Assembly (NCBI GenBank): GCA_000320545.1
Contig: ADNK01000966.1
Span: forward strand, 33,079 to 97,078
Source of the DNA: Bigelowiella natans CCMP2755
Taxonomy: Eukaryota > Cercozoa > Chlorarachniophyceae
Length of the DNA stretch: 64,000 nucleotides
Reading direction: 5' to 3'
Part shown: piece after piece, positions 38,763 to 50,766 of the stretch
Numbering within the stretch: position 1 is the stretch's first letter
How the letters are laid out: the number at the start of each line of letters is the position of its first letter
Position numbers and translations under genes: made by a program
The notes under the pieces: generated by a model
What the model was told of the DNA's origin: nothing
The model's input: the letters and a program-made list of their open reading frames with translations, nothing else
Database searches by the model: none

Positions 38763-39500
38763 ATGCAACCAAAGCTTGAAGCGCACCAAAGACGTCCATT
38801 GCTACATGCAGACACAGTGATGGGTGCCACAACGCGAGCAAAGTGCCATTGTTGGGCTCGGCGTCGTCGATCTGCCCGAACTGTTTTAGATGAAATCGCG
38901 TGTATTTTTGGTCTGCGACAATGGAAATTACAGCATCCGATCTTTTTTCGGGATGCTGGCTGTGGAGATAACCGAACCGACCCTCTGGGGAGGGATGATG
39001 ATGATGATGATGCAGCAGATGATGATCTTAAGAATGCTACTGATGAGGACCAGAGAGTTCTACTAGGCCACGGTTCGGGTGCTGTAGTCCCTTAGGAGGC
39101 TTGTTTATCTGCTGTAGAAGGTTCTCCTTCTGTGGCGGCTCCTTGCAAAGCATCATCCTCATCGGAACAGTCTCTACCTGCTGCCATGTAGGGCCTTATT
39201 ATCACCTTCCGAAATCCTGAGCGTGTTTTTAATGTGCATATATGTCTGTCTATGTAATTACATGCAATATAAAGTACACACACACACACACACTTGTGTA
39301 TGTGTGTTTGCGAGAGAGTATTTATTTTGTTTTTTTATTTATTGTCCTTCGCTCTAGGCAAAGAACAAAGACAAGAAAGCGACGGGATAAAGGATCGCCT
39401 AGTAAACTCAAAATATTATCGAAAGGAAGCTGTTTGGTTTGACAATGACTACTTTTCACACAGGCAAGAAAAAGAACTTAAATACAGGGCGCGAAACTAG
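38763..39500 (+). CDS. weak candidate gene, unknown
   Basis: An ATG frame at 38763-39095 encodes 110 residues with an Arg-rich N-terminus and an acidic C-terminus partly made by a GAT repeat. Further downstream two plus-strand pieces look coding: about 39102-39188 (Ser/Ala-rich), and a terminal piece ending at 39500. Splice sites exist, but two different frames fit the last piece. There is no recognisable domain. Treat as a possible small multi-exon gene. Confidence 0.3.
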
Positions 39501-40128
39501 CCACTCTCGCGCATTACAGCTAAGAATTCTGCACAGCTCTTCTCACGGTACTACCAACCACTCAGCATGCCTACACTTCATCATAACCCCCTCCCTCCCC
39601 TAAAATCACGTAGAGATAGGCTGGGGGCCGGAAAATGTAATCAATCGTAGCCAGAACAGCTGGAGGTAGTAGAGACTATACAGAATAAATCCTCGAAATT
39701 TGTTGATCTTTTGAATATTGTAAAGATCAGAGAGGTTCTGCCGATATCCACAGGAGCTCATCATACGTAAGCAGCACTTATCATCTACACCGCTACCAGA
39801 TACCATCATGACGAAATTGATGATGAAAGATTCTTATACAGAATGCGAGGAAGTTTGCGATGTTTCGAGCATCCAAATTGAAGGTACGATTTAATGGGCA
39901 GATGATCCGGCACGGTCGTTTTGCGAGGGGAGTTTTCATGCGAACACCCCAAAAAATACAGTATTCCTGCACATTGCAAGGAAAGATCGTGTAGGCCCTG
40001 TTGTTGCAGCAAACACAGATTTCAGATATGAGTTCCAATCTTAAAAAGACGTGGCTTGCCGCGATGAAAGGCCATGCAATAACCACCTCTCTTCCCTGAC
40101 TGATATCTCAATTAAACTAGTTCCTTCG
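39501..40128. other. interval upstream of the CEP104-like gene
   Basis: A plus-strand open stretch at about 39828-39990 (basic, contains KFAMFRASKLK) could be an exon, but no partner exon joins to it. Otherwise nothing is seen. Confidence 0.2.
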
Positions 40129-43100
40129 ATGCGAGCTCCTAGGAAGATCGACGTGTACGCTAGTCAATCGATACCACGGCCAGGTAAGTCATAAACATAT
40201 ATCTTCTTCTTCCTCTTCTTCTTCTTCTCTGCGGTCAATCGAAGCTAAGCTTACTCGAGAGCTGTTACCACCGATTGTATTCTGCTATGATCACTACACT
40301 TTAAAATATCCTTCTTCGCACCCTTTCATTGTAGGAAGCAACGGTGAGTATTACTACCGTGCAGCAGACAAGCTACGAAGGGGTGGGAAAGCAAAAGAAG
40401 GAAGAAGGTCCCCCATCCACATCTGCAGGTAGGTTAACTGCTGCCTCTCTTTCTGATGGTGGCGGTGATGATAATGAGGAAGTGGACGGGGGGGGGGATC
40501 TAATGGTTATCCAACTAATCGAGTAATGGTTATTTAGCCTTGAATTCAAAGACCTGGCGGGCAGTAGAACGATGACGATGAGAAACAAGAAAACAGTAAT
40601 TGTAGCCGTTAACATATACATCCCACATGCCCTATGCTGCCATCTTTGAGCATTGATATAATAATATGTTATATATATATCAGCATGGGTTCTTCCACGT
40701 CACATCCTTTCATTTCCATAAGTAGTGCCATTGTACCGCAGCGTTATTTTGATAGCTACACTAACGCTGCCGACAACATTTGCGAATTGCAGTCTATGTT
40801 AAGAGTGGCAATTGACGTGTGTCCCTTCTTCTTCTTCTTCTTCTTCTTCTTCTTCTTCTCCTTCTCCTTATTTTCTTTCAATTATTCTCCCGCATGTGCT
40901 GCTTCACAGCCCTCGCACAAGCAAGTAGTGAAATGCAAGCAGCTTGGAACAAAAGTGGACGATCCTCAGGCAAAGTATCTGCTCGTCGTTGTCTACGAGT
41001 GCTACTCGAATATGCCGAATCAGTATGATCAGGTGGAATCTATCCGATTTAATTTTCCATGTATATGTTGTTGTATGTGTTGTGAATGGCTCGTGAGCCG
41101 AGTGACTTGCCGATGCGATTGCTACAACCCGCCCCTCCCCACCAGAAATTCGACAAATAATGCTGAGTTATCTGCTGTGAGGCGGAGGAGGCCAATCCAA
41201 CCATGCTGTTTTTCATCCCCCCCCCGCCCCTCTCCCAATCAGGTGCAAATCAATGCATTAGAAATTTTTGGCCGCACTGGTAGAAGCCACCATCCTGCTC
41301 CTAACGAGAAACCGAATAAGGTACGTGTTAGAGGGGTGGTTCGGTGTTTCAGAGATAAAGTACTGATGTTTCTTTCAATATGCATTTCGCAAAAAGGCAA
41401 CATTCGTAGAGTTGGTGCTTTCTTAATACTATCAACACTCAGGAGCCGCATATTCGAGGTGGTGTCACTAGCCCTCTCTCCCACGCTAAGCAGCCTCCTC
41501 CTTCTGCTGCCGCCGTAGATGATATTCTAATGCAACTTGGCATGCCAACGCAAACGAAACAGGTCTCTTCCAAACACCAAAAACATTTTGCAGAGGGAAG
41601 AACGTGATCCCTAAAAAGCCTAGAAATAGAGGATCATACGCTGCCAGAGTTACATTGAATGAGCTGTATAATCATGTGGAGTGATAAATCCACAGAATTT
41701 GACTCGGCAGCACGCATTCCTTAAGGAATACCTCGATTCACTGAAGCAACGACGAGAAAGGTGCGAAAAAAACGGCTAGGTTCCCGAATTTCACCCCCTT
41801 CTGAAATCTCCATCATCGTAGCTCTACACCATCGTCATCACCACCTTGATCTCATCTGCAGCATTGTGGGCTTCGCAGGTGCTCCGAATTGAAGCTGTAC
41901 GAAGAAGCACAATTGCTGACTTCGGGTAGTACTTTTTCCGTTGGAAGATTGGTTGAGGCTGCAGAGACCCTACTGCAGCCAGCACATAGTTAGAATTCAT
42001 GCAGAGTATGATGTTGACAATTCGTGTCTTCATCTGTTTTCAGGCATTGTCAAGCTGGATCGAGCCCTCCACACAGTGAATATGCTAAGCTATCAGACCG
42101 AAGCTACACTTGCAGAGGTGGTATTTGCCATGCTGCACTCACAACTCGTGTCGTGTTGCTGACTGTGGGATGCGTGCACGAATGTATTTTGTGCAAAAAG
42201 GAAAAATTCACGCACGCGGCTGAGCTGCGCGACAAAGTGCGCTCGGTGATCGCTGATGCGGTAAGTATATGCACGCACACTTGGGCGACATAAACTGTTG
42301 CCTTCGATCATCACAAACGAGCGAGCGTACACGCTAACATCCGATAGTGGATAATCAACTCGTTTGTTGTAGAAGGACACCTGGGAGGACGCCTCTCGAT
42401 ATGACCCCAACACCCTACTGCGGAGCGAAACAGGAGGATCGGGGCGAGAGGCGAGCGAGGGAAAGTGGCATGATTTGCTTAAACTAAGACGGATTGAAGA
42501 GAATGATGACGTATTGAAGATCGCAACACGGTATTACGTGGACTTGTTAATTCTGTGCATCTCTAGATTAGGAAACCCTTGAGTCCTTTCGAGACGACGA
42601 CGTGGAAGAATTATTGACTGACAGGAAGTATGATCCTTGATAGATTCCCCAAGACTGGGATCTATAGCTTCTGTTCTGTATTTCTTTTCTCCTCACCCTC
42701 CTCCTCCTCCTCCTCCTCCTCCTCCTCCTCCTCTTGTCTTTGCTTTTCCTTAAAATCAGAATGCGCTTTGCGGACGATACGGAGGACAGCCTAGATTCGT
42801 TGGACAAGGATGTATGCATGTGTGTATGAATGTAGTGGTGTGTGAGTAGCAGCAGCAGCAGCAGCAGCAGTATTATTATTATTAATAGCAGCGATGTGGC
42901 TTTAGTCTATTCCAGCAATGTTGATGAAGATGATGATGATGATGATGATGACGACGACGAGAGATTTTGGATATATGCTGCCACCCGTTCATACAACTTT
43001 AGCTGGAAGGTTTGGGCTTTTGCGGCATGCCGACGAACCATGAATTATGATGGTGGTGATGAACGATCATGCGCTCACGTCAACAGGTAAAACTGGACAA

Positions 43101-43247
43101 TGCCGTCGCTCTTTCTCTCTCGGAGCTTTTTGGCTTGAGCACACTCCAAGATTTATACAACAAGCGCTGGAAAGACCGCCTAAATGCCCTACGCATGGTT
43201 AGAGAGGAAACTTGGACTTTTCTGTTTTCTCCCCATATAGTATACAC

Positions 43248-43307
<60 letters not shown>

Positions 43308-43574
43308 ATCTGAGACGACAAAGAAGTAGATTCTCGTAGTAGAAATTACAACACGCTGGAATCGAGCGGTATGGATTGCACAGAATTTGAGTTTTTCAGC
43401 GACCTCAAAATAAGATCAAATTGACCTTTGTGCTTTGCAGCGACTCTTCATCGAGTTTTGGAACCATCTTGAGCTTATCCTCCGAGAATGCACACGAATT
43501 GACATATGTGTCAATATATACTCGATTGAACCAATTAGGTGAAAGGAAAACTGAAGCTTCTCTTCCGCAGAAGG

Positions 43575-43615
<41 letters not shown>

Positions 43616-44350
43616 ATAAAGTGTCATGCCACCCTTTACACAAACAGCTCATTAATGCTATTTCACTCTTCCCTCATCGGCTTCAAACCCTGCTCACTTT
43701 CCTGCCTGGTTCTGTTTCTTGATTTGCTGCACGTGCGTGCACGCACTGCTCGAAGATGGTACCCGGAGGAATTCGTAGTCCAAGCCGCAGCATATTTATG
43801 CGATCATCTGTTCCAAGATTCGGCCCTGCAGGTGGGGCGACGAAAGAGCTCTGTTTCCTTGTGTTGCTGTCTAAAGGACTCAAAACATGAGCGACAAGGA
43901 GTGTGTGCTGGGAATCTTCTGAGTCGCTTTCCCCTCCCAAAACCCGATTTGTTAGGTGTATTTGGGAGCGCTCTCTCTGCTGGACAGCCTCACATTCCAT
44001 CTCCAGTTACTACGCCTTTCTATGAATTTCTAAACCATATGCATTTTTTGAGAAGATTCGAAGAAAACAGGGAATGCGAGGGGGGAGGGGGGGGGGGGAG
44101 GGTTAGATGTAATATACATCCACTTTTGTCATCATTAACGCTTTTCCACAGATTTGAAGGCAGCAAGATCCCCAGAGCTTCCTGGCTTACAGACAGCTCC
44201 AAGGCTAAGGAAAGTTCTTCTCGGGCCGCCCTCGAACATCTCGCCAAGCGTGTTGCGGTTTGCTGTGCGCACAAGGATGGAAATGTGAGGAAGGTACTTT
44301 GTCCGACGTAAAGGACAGTGTGTATCTGTATGTGTGTATGCGTGTGTGAG

Positions 44351-44406
<56 letters not shown>

Positions 44407-45271
44407 TCATAGGACGGTTTTCTTTTTTGAATTTATTCGTCCATTGCTCTCACCTGGAAGAACTCGCTAAGTAATCCTTCCTCGTATTTGGTCTTCTTCG
44501 ATTCAGCTCTCCGAGAAGAGCCTGATGGCGTTAGGCCGCTTGATCAAGCCTCATCGTATTGCACGGATTCTGCAGCAAATGGGACCAGATAGCAAAGACG
44601 AGGTCTGTTGTTGCTTTATTTTTGTGCTGAGACGCGATACGGCGCCAGGTTCGGGTCGATGCGATTATTTCGTATCTGCACATTAGGAGGTTATGAAAGC
44701 ACGGCTACGCGTGCTGACGAGAACTTGTCCGCTTAGTGTCCCGGTTGGAGAAATAGAAGGAAACAAAAAAAAGGGAAAAATGGGAACTTCATTCTCATCC
44801 CATCAACCGGCAGCGACAAATGAAGCAGTATTTGTTGGAGGAGAAGAAGGGGGGGGGGGGGGGGCAGAGACAACACAGCCATCTTCATTCCTTTCCCCGG
44901 TTTGAACAATCATTTCAATAGTAAAAACGAAGTCTTTCAGAGGAGCTAGCTAAGAAAGCCTTTTTTCAACACACTTTTGTGCAAATGCTGCTACGGGTGT
45001 ATCACGACAAATAGTGTCATCTCTCTTTGCACGTGTACAGAATGTACAATGACGCCACAACAATTGCAACAATAACAACAACAACAACAATCATCACAGG
45101 AGCGCTTGGTCGGGTATGGGATGAAGTGGGCTTCCAGTCCCAGTGCTCAGATCCGTAAACATGCGATGGGACTCGTGTGGGAGGTGATATTTTACGTGCA
45201 CAACACACAATTTCTCTCTGGCAATAAATTACATCAACATACACACGCACACACACATATGTGCTTAAATA

Positions 45272-45311
<40 letters not shown>

Positions 45312-45509
45312 TATGTGATATGTGTGATCTCTAGCCCTAACAAAACCACACATCTGTATGAATTTAAGGTATTGCAACACGCACCCCACCTCCGTGAAAC
45401 GGTACTTGAAGAAGGAAAGAAGGTAGTGCCATCGCTACGAAGTGACGGGGACACCGACGAGCGTGAGCAGTCCTCTCTGGACATTGAGAACCTTAAGCTG
45501 GAAGAGTGA
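40129..45509 (+). CDS. CEP104/FAP256-like TOG-domain protein
   Basis: A plus-strand gene of about 20 exons. The first fourteen join in frame (40129-40183, 40335-40428, 40684-40816, 40910-41032, 41243-41320, 41443-41562, 41696-41760, 41879-41925, 42044-42117, 42201-42260, 42373-42510, 42572-42627, 42760-42811, 43087-43197). Several exons between 43441 and 45000 are clear by content but two junctions are unresolved. The last two start at about 45101 and 45370 and end at the stop at 45507. The N-terminal region has AKYLLVVVYECYSN and YDQVQINALEIFG, as in the jelly-roll of CEP104. A helical linker follows. HEAT-like helices of a TOG domain come next (LHTVN region, WKDRLNALRM, AALEHLAKRVAV, SEKSLMALGRLI, SAQIRKHAMGLV). 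CEP104 binds tubulin at ciliary tips. The family call is by pattern. Confidence 0.55.
40826..40862. repeat. (TTC)n microsatellite
   Basis: Lies in the intron before the exon starting at 40910 and forms part of its polypyrimidine tract. Confidence 0.9.
42696..42734. repeat. (CTC)n microsatellite
   Basis: Directly upstream of the acceptor at 42759 in the CEP104-like gene. Confidence 0.9.
43254..43304. repeat. (TA)n microsatellite
   Basis: Intronic TA run; a second one is at 43578-43611 in the next intron. Confidence 0.95.
44353..44401. repeat. (GA)n microsatellite
   Basis: Intronic GA run in the CEP104-like gene, preceded by TGTG-rich sequence. Confidence 0.95.
45275..45311. repeat. (TA)n microsatellite
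   Basis: TA run with flanking AATAT in the last intron of the CEP104-like gene. Confidence 0.9.
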
Positions 45510-45514
45510 GAATG

Positions 45515-46235
45515 GCGATCGATTTGCACGCTACGTGCGCTGCAACGATACACAGCTGCTGTCTAAGCCACGCATGGTGATAGGTTTCCACAAGTTACGG
45601 TGACACTTCGCCTTCAACTAGTCGTTCGATCATCTGCGTAGCTATATGCCCCTAGCGTTTGCAGTGCATCGTCGGGATGCGGTATATACAATGTGTAGGA
45701 GTAAGGTAGAGCAGATTACGTTATTATTCTACACCTATGCGGAGCTAAGGCATGATGTAAATGAACAATAAAAATTCGATCAGCCAAGTATAAGACGCAG
45801 CAGCCTGGTGATCATACTATCGTACATGCATGCATGTCGTTCAGACATGGCATGAAATCTATCTGGCTGGTGCTGGCGAGCGCAAGCAATCAATGGCATA
45901 TTATCATTATCGATTTGAAACTAGGTAAAGACGGTATTGCCGCTGTACTTAGTAACTAGATATTTAGCCACGTATGTGGTGGTACAGCATGCCATGGCGC
46001 CCGTCCTCCTATGCAGAGATGCGATGATTCATGCACAAGCGTAGTGTGCAGATGAAAAGATGGCGCCCTCGCGCGTTGTATATGTGCCATGGATGCATGG
46101 ATGCAGATGCATCGTCATGTGTCCATGCACGCATGCTAGCATGATCGGCTCGGAGCGACCTAACTAGATCTAGCACATTGCTTAGTAGCGGAGCAAATCC
46201 TTGGTAATGGTACATGACACTTGGCATTCATATAC
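45515..46235. other. 3'-3' intergenic palindrome-rich island
   Basis: Between the convergent CEP104-like and Treslin-like genes. Contains CATGCTAGCATG at 46132-46143, ACATGCATGCATGT near 45825, and CCATGGATGCATGGATGCA near 46088. No gene is supported. Confidence 0.6.
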
Positions 46236-46262
46236 TTTTTTATTAGTCCGCACCCACCGCCG

Positions 46263-46570
46263 CTACCGCGAATTCTGCGAGTTCCGAGTACGCAGGGGGG
46301 ATTCAGGAATTTGGACAGAAGACCCGATCTTTCCCCGCCTTCTCTTGATGACTTGAGGAGATGTGCGAAAAGTTCTAATCTTCTTAGGCTGGCTTGCTGG
46401 GGAGCGGGGAATCAGTAGTCTCTTTGCTGATTTCAAGCTCGTCGCATTCTGAGGCAGCAATGACGTCTTCTTTGCCATTGAGGCCAGACGTTGGCGCTTT
46501 TTCGTTGCCGTATTGTTTTGATTTGCTGAAAGGGATCTTGAACCGTTCTTGAAGCTGTTTTTTGCCTATT

Positions 46571-46637
<67 letters not shown>

Positions 46638-46641
46638 GAAA

Positions 46642-46676
<35 letters not shown>

Positions 46677-46790
46677 ATGTAGTAGTTTTCCCCGTGTGTT
46701 TGCACGTGTCTCAATTCATAAACCCATTGATATAGGGGGGAATCCTTGATGCGAAATTGAGTGAGGCAATATCGATCCCAAAGCAGCAGC

Positions 46791-46828
<38 letters not shown>

Positions 46829-47891
46829 CATGTCTTCTCCACGTTTACTTACTTTGAATGCGGCTGCATCACTCACTTCCGTGTTGCTGTCCAGTGATAC
46901 CACCACCCTAAATTTCTGCGGCTGAAAGACGTTCCCCATGGTTCGCATGGCGTGGGGGGCGAGGCTGACCCCCTCCGGTTTCTTAAACTTTCCTTTGGTG
47001 CTCTTCCAAAGCTTCTTCTTTTCTGTAAGCCCGTTGAGTTTGCCTCCTTTTCTATCCTCCTTCCTACCACCGCCACCACCACCACCGCTACTACTGCTAC
47101 TACTGGTACTACTACTCCTCCTGGCTCTCGTCAACCTGTTCTTCTTTCCGGCGGTCGTCGGCAGATTCTTCATGTGCCAAGAATCCCTTCCCCTCGTCCC
47201 TGCTTGCTGCTGCTCGTCCAGGGGGGAGGGCTGCGTTTTGCTTTGCAGAAGGTGAAGGCCTTTGCGCGAATTTGACTTGTTGCGATTTAGGTGGTTGCTG
47301 TTGATCGGTAAGGTGCGCTCGGAGAGAGAAGAAGAAGAAGAGTCTTTCCGGTGGGGCTGACGAGGAGGAGAAGGAGGAGGAGGAGGAGGAGGACACTCAC
47401 GACGACGATGGTGATTTGGGGACTTGTCGGCAGGGCGGACTTCTCCATCATCGCCGCCACCGAGTAGCAGCTTGTCGTCGTTATTCTTCCGTGCAAATTA
47501 CACAACATACATACAAACACAGTTTAGTTTATATCATGATATGTTATCATATTGATACAAGTATATTCCTTTCTGGCGAAAGAGAGGGGGGGGGGGGGGG
47601 GGAGCGGGAACCTGATACCTTCCAATTTTCGGCCACATCACCGAATTTCTTGTTGATCTTCCTGAAGGGTTTTGGGAAGTGTTTGCGGGGGGGGGCCTAT
47701 AATCTCGGTGACCAAGGCTTTCCGCGTTTTCCCTTGACGCAGACCTAGCTGGAACAGGCAGTGCTTTATCGTCTTCATCTTTATCACCAAAGCACAACAT
47801 TCGTCAAGATGGGCATTTGATTAAGGATTTCAACTTTTCTGTTGTGCTGTTTTCGTGAACATAAACACACGCACATACGCACACACATACG

Positions 47892-47947
<56 letters not shown>

Positions 47948-48012
47948 TTATTTACAGACATATGTAAGTCAGTATTTTTCCTGGTGTGCAGAAAATGAAG
48001 AGGAAACGAGAG

Positions 48013-48057
<45 letters not shown>

Positions 48058-48991
48058 AAAGTGAGGAGTAGGAGGAGGAGGAGGAGGAGGAGACCGACTT
48101 TGAACCACTTGATCATCATTGCTTAGAACTAGCAACGTACTAACGTACCATATCTTCTTCTTCTTCTTCTTCTTCTTCTTCTTTTCACGACGACGACGAC
48201 GACTACTACTACTACTACTACTACTACCTGTGACTTATGGATGGGATCCTTGGCCTTCTTGGGCGGGGAAAGCTTAAGCGCCCACTTAGTATACTCCAGC
48301 CGCAGGACGACCTGCAAGGCGAACAAGTGGACGCGGTCCTTCCCGTCTTCGGTGCGCTCCTCCATCATTTGGTGGGCATCCTTCAAGACGTTTGCTTCAG
48401 TGAGAAGCTCGCAGATGTCGGCGGGTCGGAGTGTTGATTCGTCAGCGCTGGAAAGCCTGTCCAACGCGCTGTAGAGCAGGCTGAATTTGGCTTGTTTCTT
48501 CAGTACCTTCTCGTAGGTATTGAGCATATCCAGCGCCAGCTGCTTACTGCTGCTGCTACTGATTCCACCGCTACTACGGCTGCCCTTGACACTATCGTTC
48601 TTATCACACCCTGCATACCCATTGCTTTGACTGCTACTATTGTTACTACTTCCACCACCACCACCACTTTGCTGCTGCAGCAGGGGCTGTTCGTCACCCA
48701 GGTGATGCGGATGCTGCTGCTCCTGCTCGTGTGTCTTTCGTGTTAGCCTGGTGGATGGGGAGGATATCTTAGTTACTGCCGGCAGTATCTCTGCTTCTTC
48801 CTTGAAATCGTGCTGTCTGATTCTCTGTCTCATCCCTGCCCACCGGCCACCATCGGTCACATCACTTTCTGCCGTGACGATGAGCCTCTCGAGCGGCAAA
48901 GGAAAGCTAGAATCTTCGTCTTCCGCTCTTTCTTCTCCAGTGACGTTGTTGTTGTCGCATGTAGTAGTACCCTTACGGTTACTACTACTAT

Positions 48992-49030
<39 letters not shown>

Positions 49031-50489
49031 AATATCTACTGCTACTACTGCGAACACTGTTGCTACTACAGCCTGAAGAACCTAGCGCTGAGAGCCAACC
49101 GTTCTGTATGATGTTGTTTGTATTCGAGCCCTCATGCACGGTGAGTGACTGCCAAAGGCGCAGGGAACTGGGAGCATCCTGATACCGGCGGTGGCGGCGT
49201 CGCTTCTCGGTCTTTTTCTCAAGAAATTTCCGCTTCCTCAGCGGAAATGCACCCCCCCCTCCCTCCGCAACAAGAAGCACAGCGAGGTGTGTTGTCAGTG
49301 GCTGCAGGATGCACTTTATCGCAGCAACCGCGGGGGGAGGGTCTTCATCGCTTGAGGACTTCGTCTGCGGTAGAAGGATCTCTACGCCTATCAGATTTCC
49401 ATCCCGTGCACATCCTGAAAATATCAAAGCCATGTCGCCCCACTCCCTACTGCCAGCCTTGCCGGATTCCTTCTTGTTGGGGGAGAGGGCACATAGGTAT
49501 GGTGAGGCAGAACTACACCAACTCGGGGGAGCGCGACTCAGTGTGCCTTTGATCATGAGCTCCGGCAGAAGCGAAGGCGATCCTCTATCTGTGTGAGTGG
49601 CACTCTTTCGAGTCGTCGAAGGCCACGGTGGTTGAAGAGCAAAAAGCTCAATATCACATGCATTTGAATTGCTGAGTAGCTTTGCATCGCAGCCCCAGAG
49701 CCAGCGTTGGTGCATAGACTTGCCCGTGTCCTGCGTTCCCGGGCATACCACCACGGAAGGTGGTACGTGCTGAAACCCAAACCGCAATCCTGCCATTCTT
49801 ATAACTGAAATGCTGGAAGGCAAGTAATATGATTCCCCTTCATCTAGCGCCTGCTTCTTCTTCGTATTGTTGTTGTCGTATCCTTTAGTAGCACAACTGC
49901 TGGCTTCATTGCTCGGAATGGGAACCCACTTGAGGCTGATACCTTTCATATTGGAGGACGTAAGAAGGCCGCGATGGTCTTCACTGCCCTTGCTGCAGGT
50001 CATGAAAGGAGTAAGAACGAAGAGTTGGCGCCAGTTCTTTCTCGTGGCACTTGGGTGTATGGAATGAGAAATATCATTAAGGCTAAGCAGGTCTTCACTC
50101 CAATCGTAGCTGCTCACAGCATCTCCAAGAGCCTAAGTGAGATAAAAAATATTCTGATGATGCACAACAACAGTCGCGTGGGTTATGAACAATGGAACTG
50201 CAAACTGTTATCGTTTTTGATCTGGACGAAATAAAAAAGCCATCTTGAAGGTAATACCCTCTTCACATTTTGAAAGTGGTCGTTATGAGTCATCTTGGTA
50301 TCTCCCATGGTTAGGCCTGAAGACTTTTCTCCCCTCTCACGAATAGCTGCGACGTACTCTGAGGCTCGCATCGGCTGCGCGAAGCCGTGCACACGATACG
50401 AATCACTAATATTTCAACACCAGACAGATAGCGTGGAGAGAACCAGCACATGAAAATCATGAGAAATCTATCACTGCATTCCAAGGAAG

Positions 50490-50527
<38 letters not shown>

Positions 50528-50766
50528 TAAATCATGGGAGGCGGGCACGCCTGGCACGTGTTCCATATTTTCCCACTGTTTCTGGAAACACATATAATTG
50601 CGCACCCAGTTCTGGAGTCGAAGCAGTGGAGTGCAACCTCAAGTCCATCCGCTCGCCCCTCACAAATTGCGATGTCTATGCATCCAGTTAGAATTGACCG
50701 AAGGCAGATTTCCAGGCAGTCAAGCTCCAAAGCAAATGGCACGTCCACCGCCAAGAGCACTTTCAT
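46263..50766 (-). CDS. Treslin/TICRR (Sld3)-like replication initiation protein
   Basis: N-terminal exons 50766-50558, 50405-50258 and 50132-48228 join in frame. They resemble the N-terminus of Treslin: KVLLAVDVPFALELDCLEICLR, then ALGDAVSSYDWSEDLLSLND and QLFVLTPFMTCSKGSED, then a long region with poly-Ser and Asn/Gln tracts. Near 48480-48260 is a helical block (LDMLNTYEKVLKKQAKFSLL, HLFALQVVLRLEYTKWAL) like the Sld3/Treslin domain that binds Cdc45. The 3' exons (47760 region, 47470 region, 47356-46853, 46565-46263) encode a basic tail with several Ser/Thr-Pro sites (PTSPQ, RTSPQVIKRRR, PRSPASQ, PESPLRTR), the type of CDK site used by Sld3/Treslin. The join between 48228 and 47760 is ambiguous, so two genes remain possible. 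Factor for origin firing by family. Confidence 0.5.
46570..46672. repeat. (CA)n(TA)n ... (TG)n(GA)n self-complementary microsatellite
   Basis: In an intron of the Treslin-like gene. The CA arm (46570-46602) pairs with the TG arm (46642-46660) around a TA core. Confidence 0.9.
46795..46828. repeat. (GAT)n microsatellite
   Basis: Intronic trinucleotide run just downstream (minus strand) of a splice donor. Confidence 0.9.
47879..48056. repeat. (CA)n(TA)n and (GA)n microsatellites
   Basis: CA run into TA run at 47879-47944, then a GA run at about 48016-48056, all within the presumed intron of the Treslin-like gene. Confidence 0.9.
48150..48227. repeat. (TTC)n(GAC)n(TAC)n microsatellite at a splice donor
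   Basis: Three trinucleotide runs in series. On the minus strand the GTA repeat starts exactly at the donor after the large Treslin-like exon, giving a tandem series of potential GTAG donor sites. Confidence 0.85.
50490..50525. repeat. (GA)n microsatellite
   Basis: In intron 1 of the Treslin-like gene. Confidence 0.9.

Noticed and set aside
38626-38841. Minus-strand 71-residue frame opposite the weak plus-strand gene
   Set aside because: No motif or splice context; the plus-strand reading has better splice signals.
48129-48227. Poly-Val and poly-Arg C-terminal extension of the large Treslin-like frame
   Set aside because: It is translated microsatellite after a good splice donor, so I treat it as intron.
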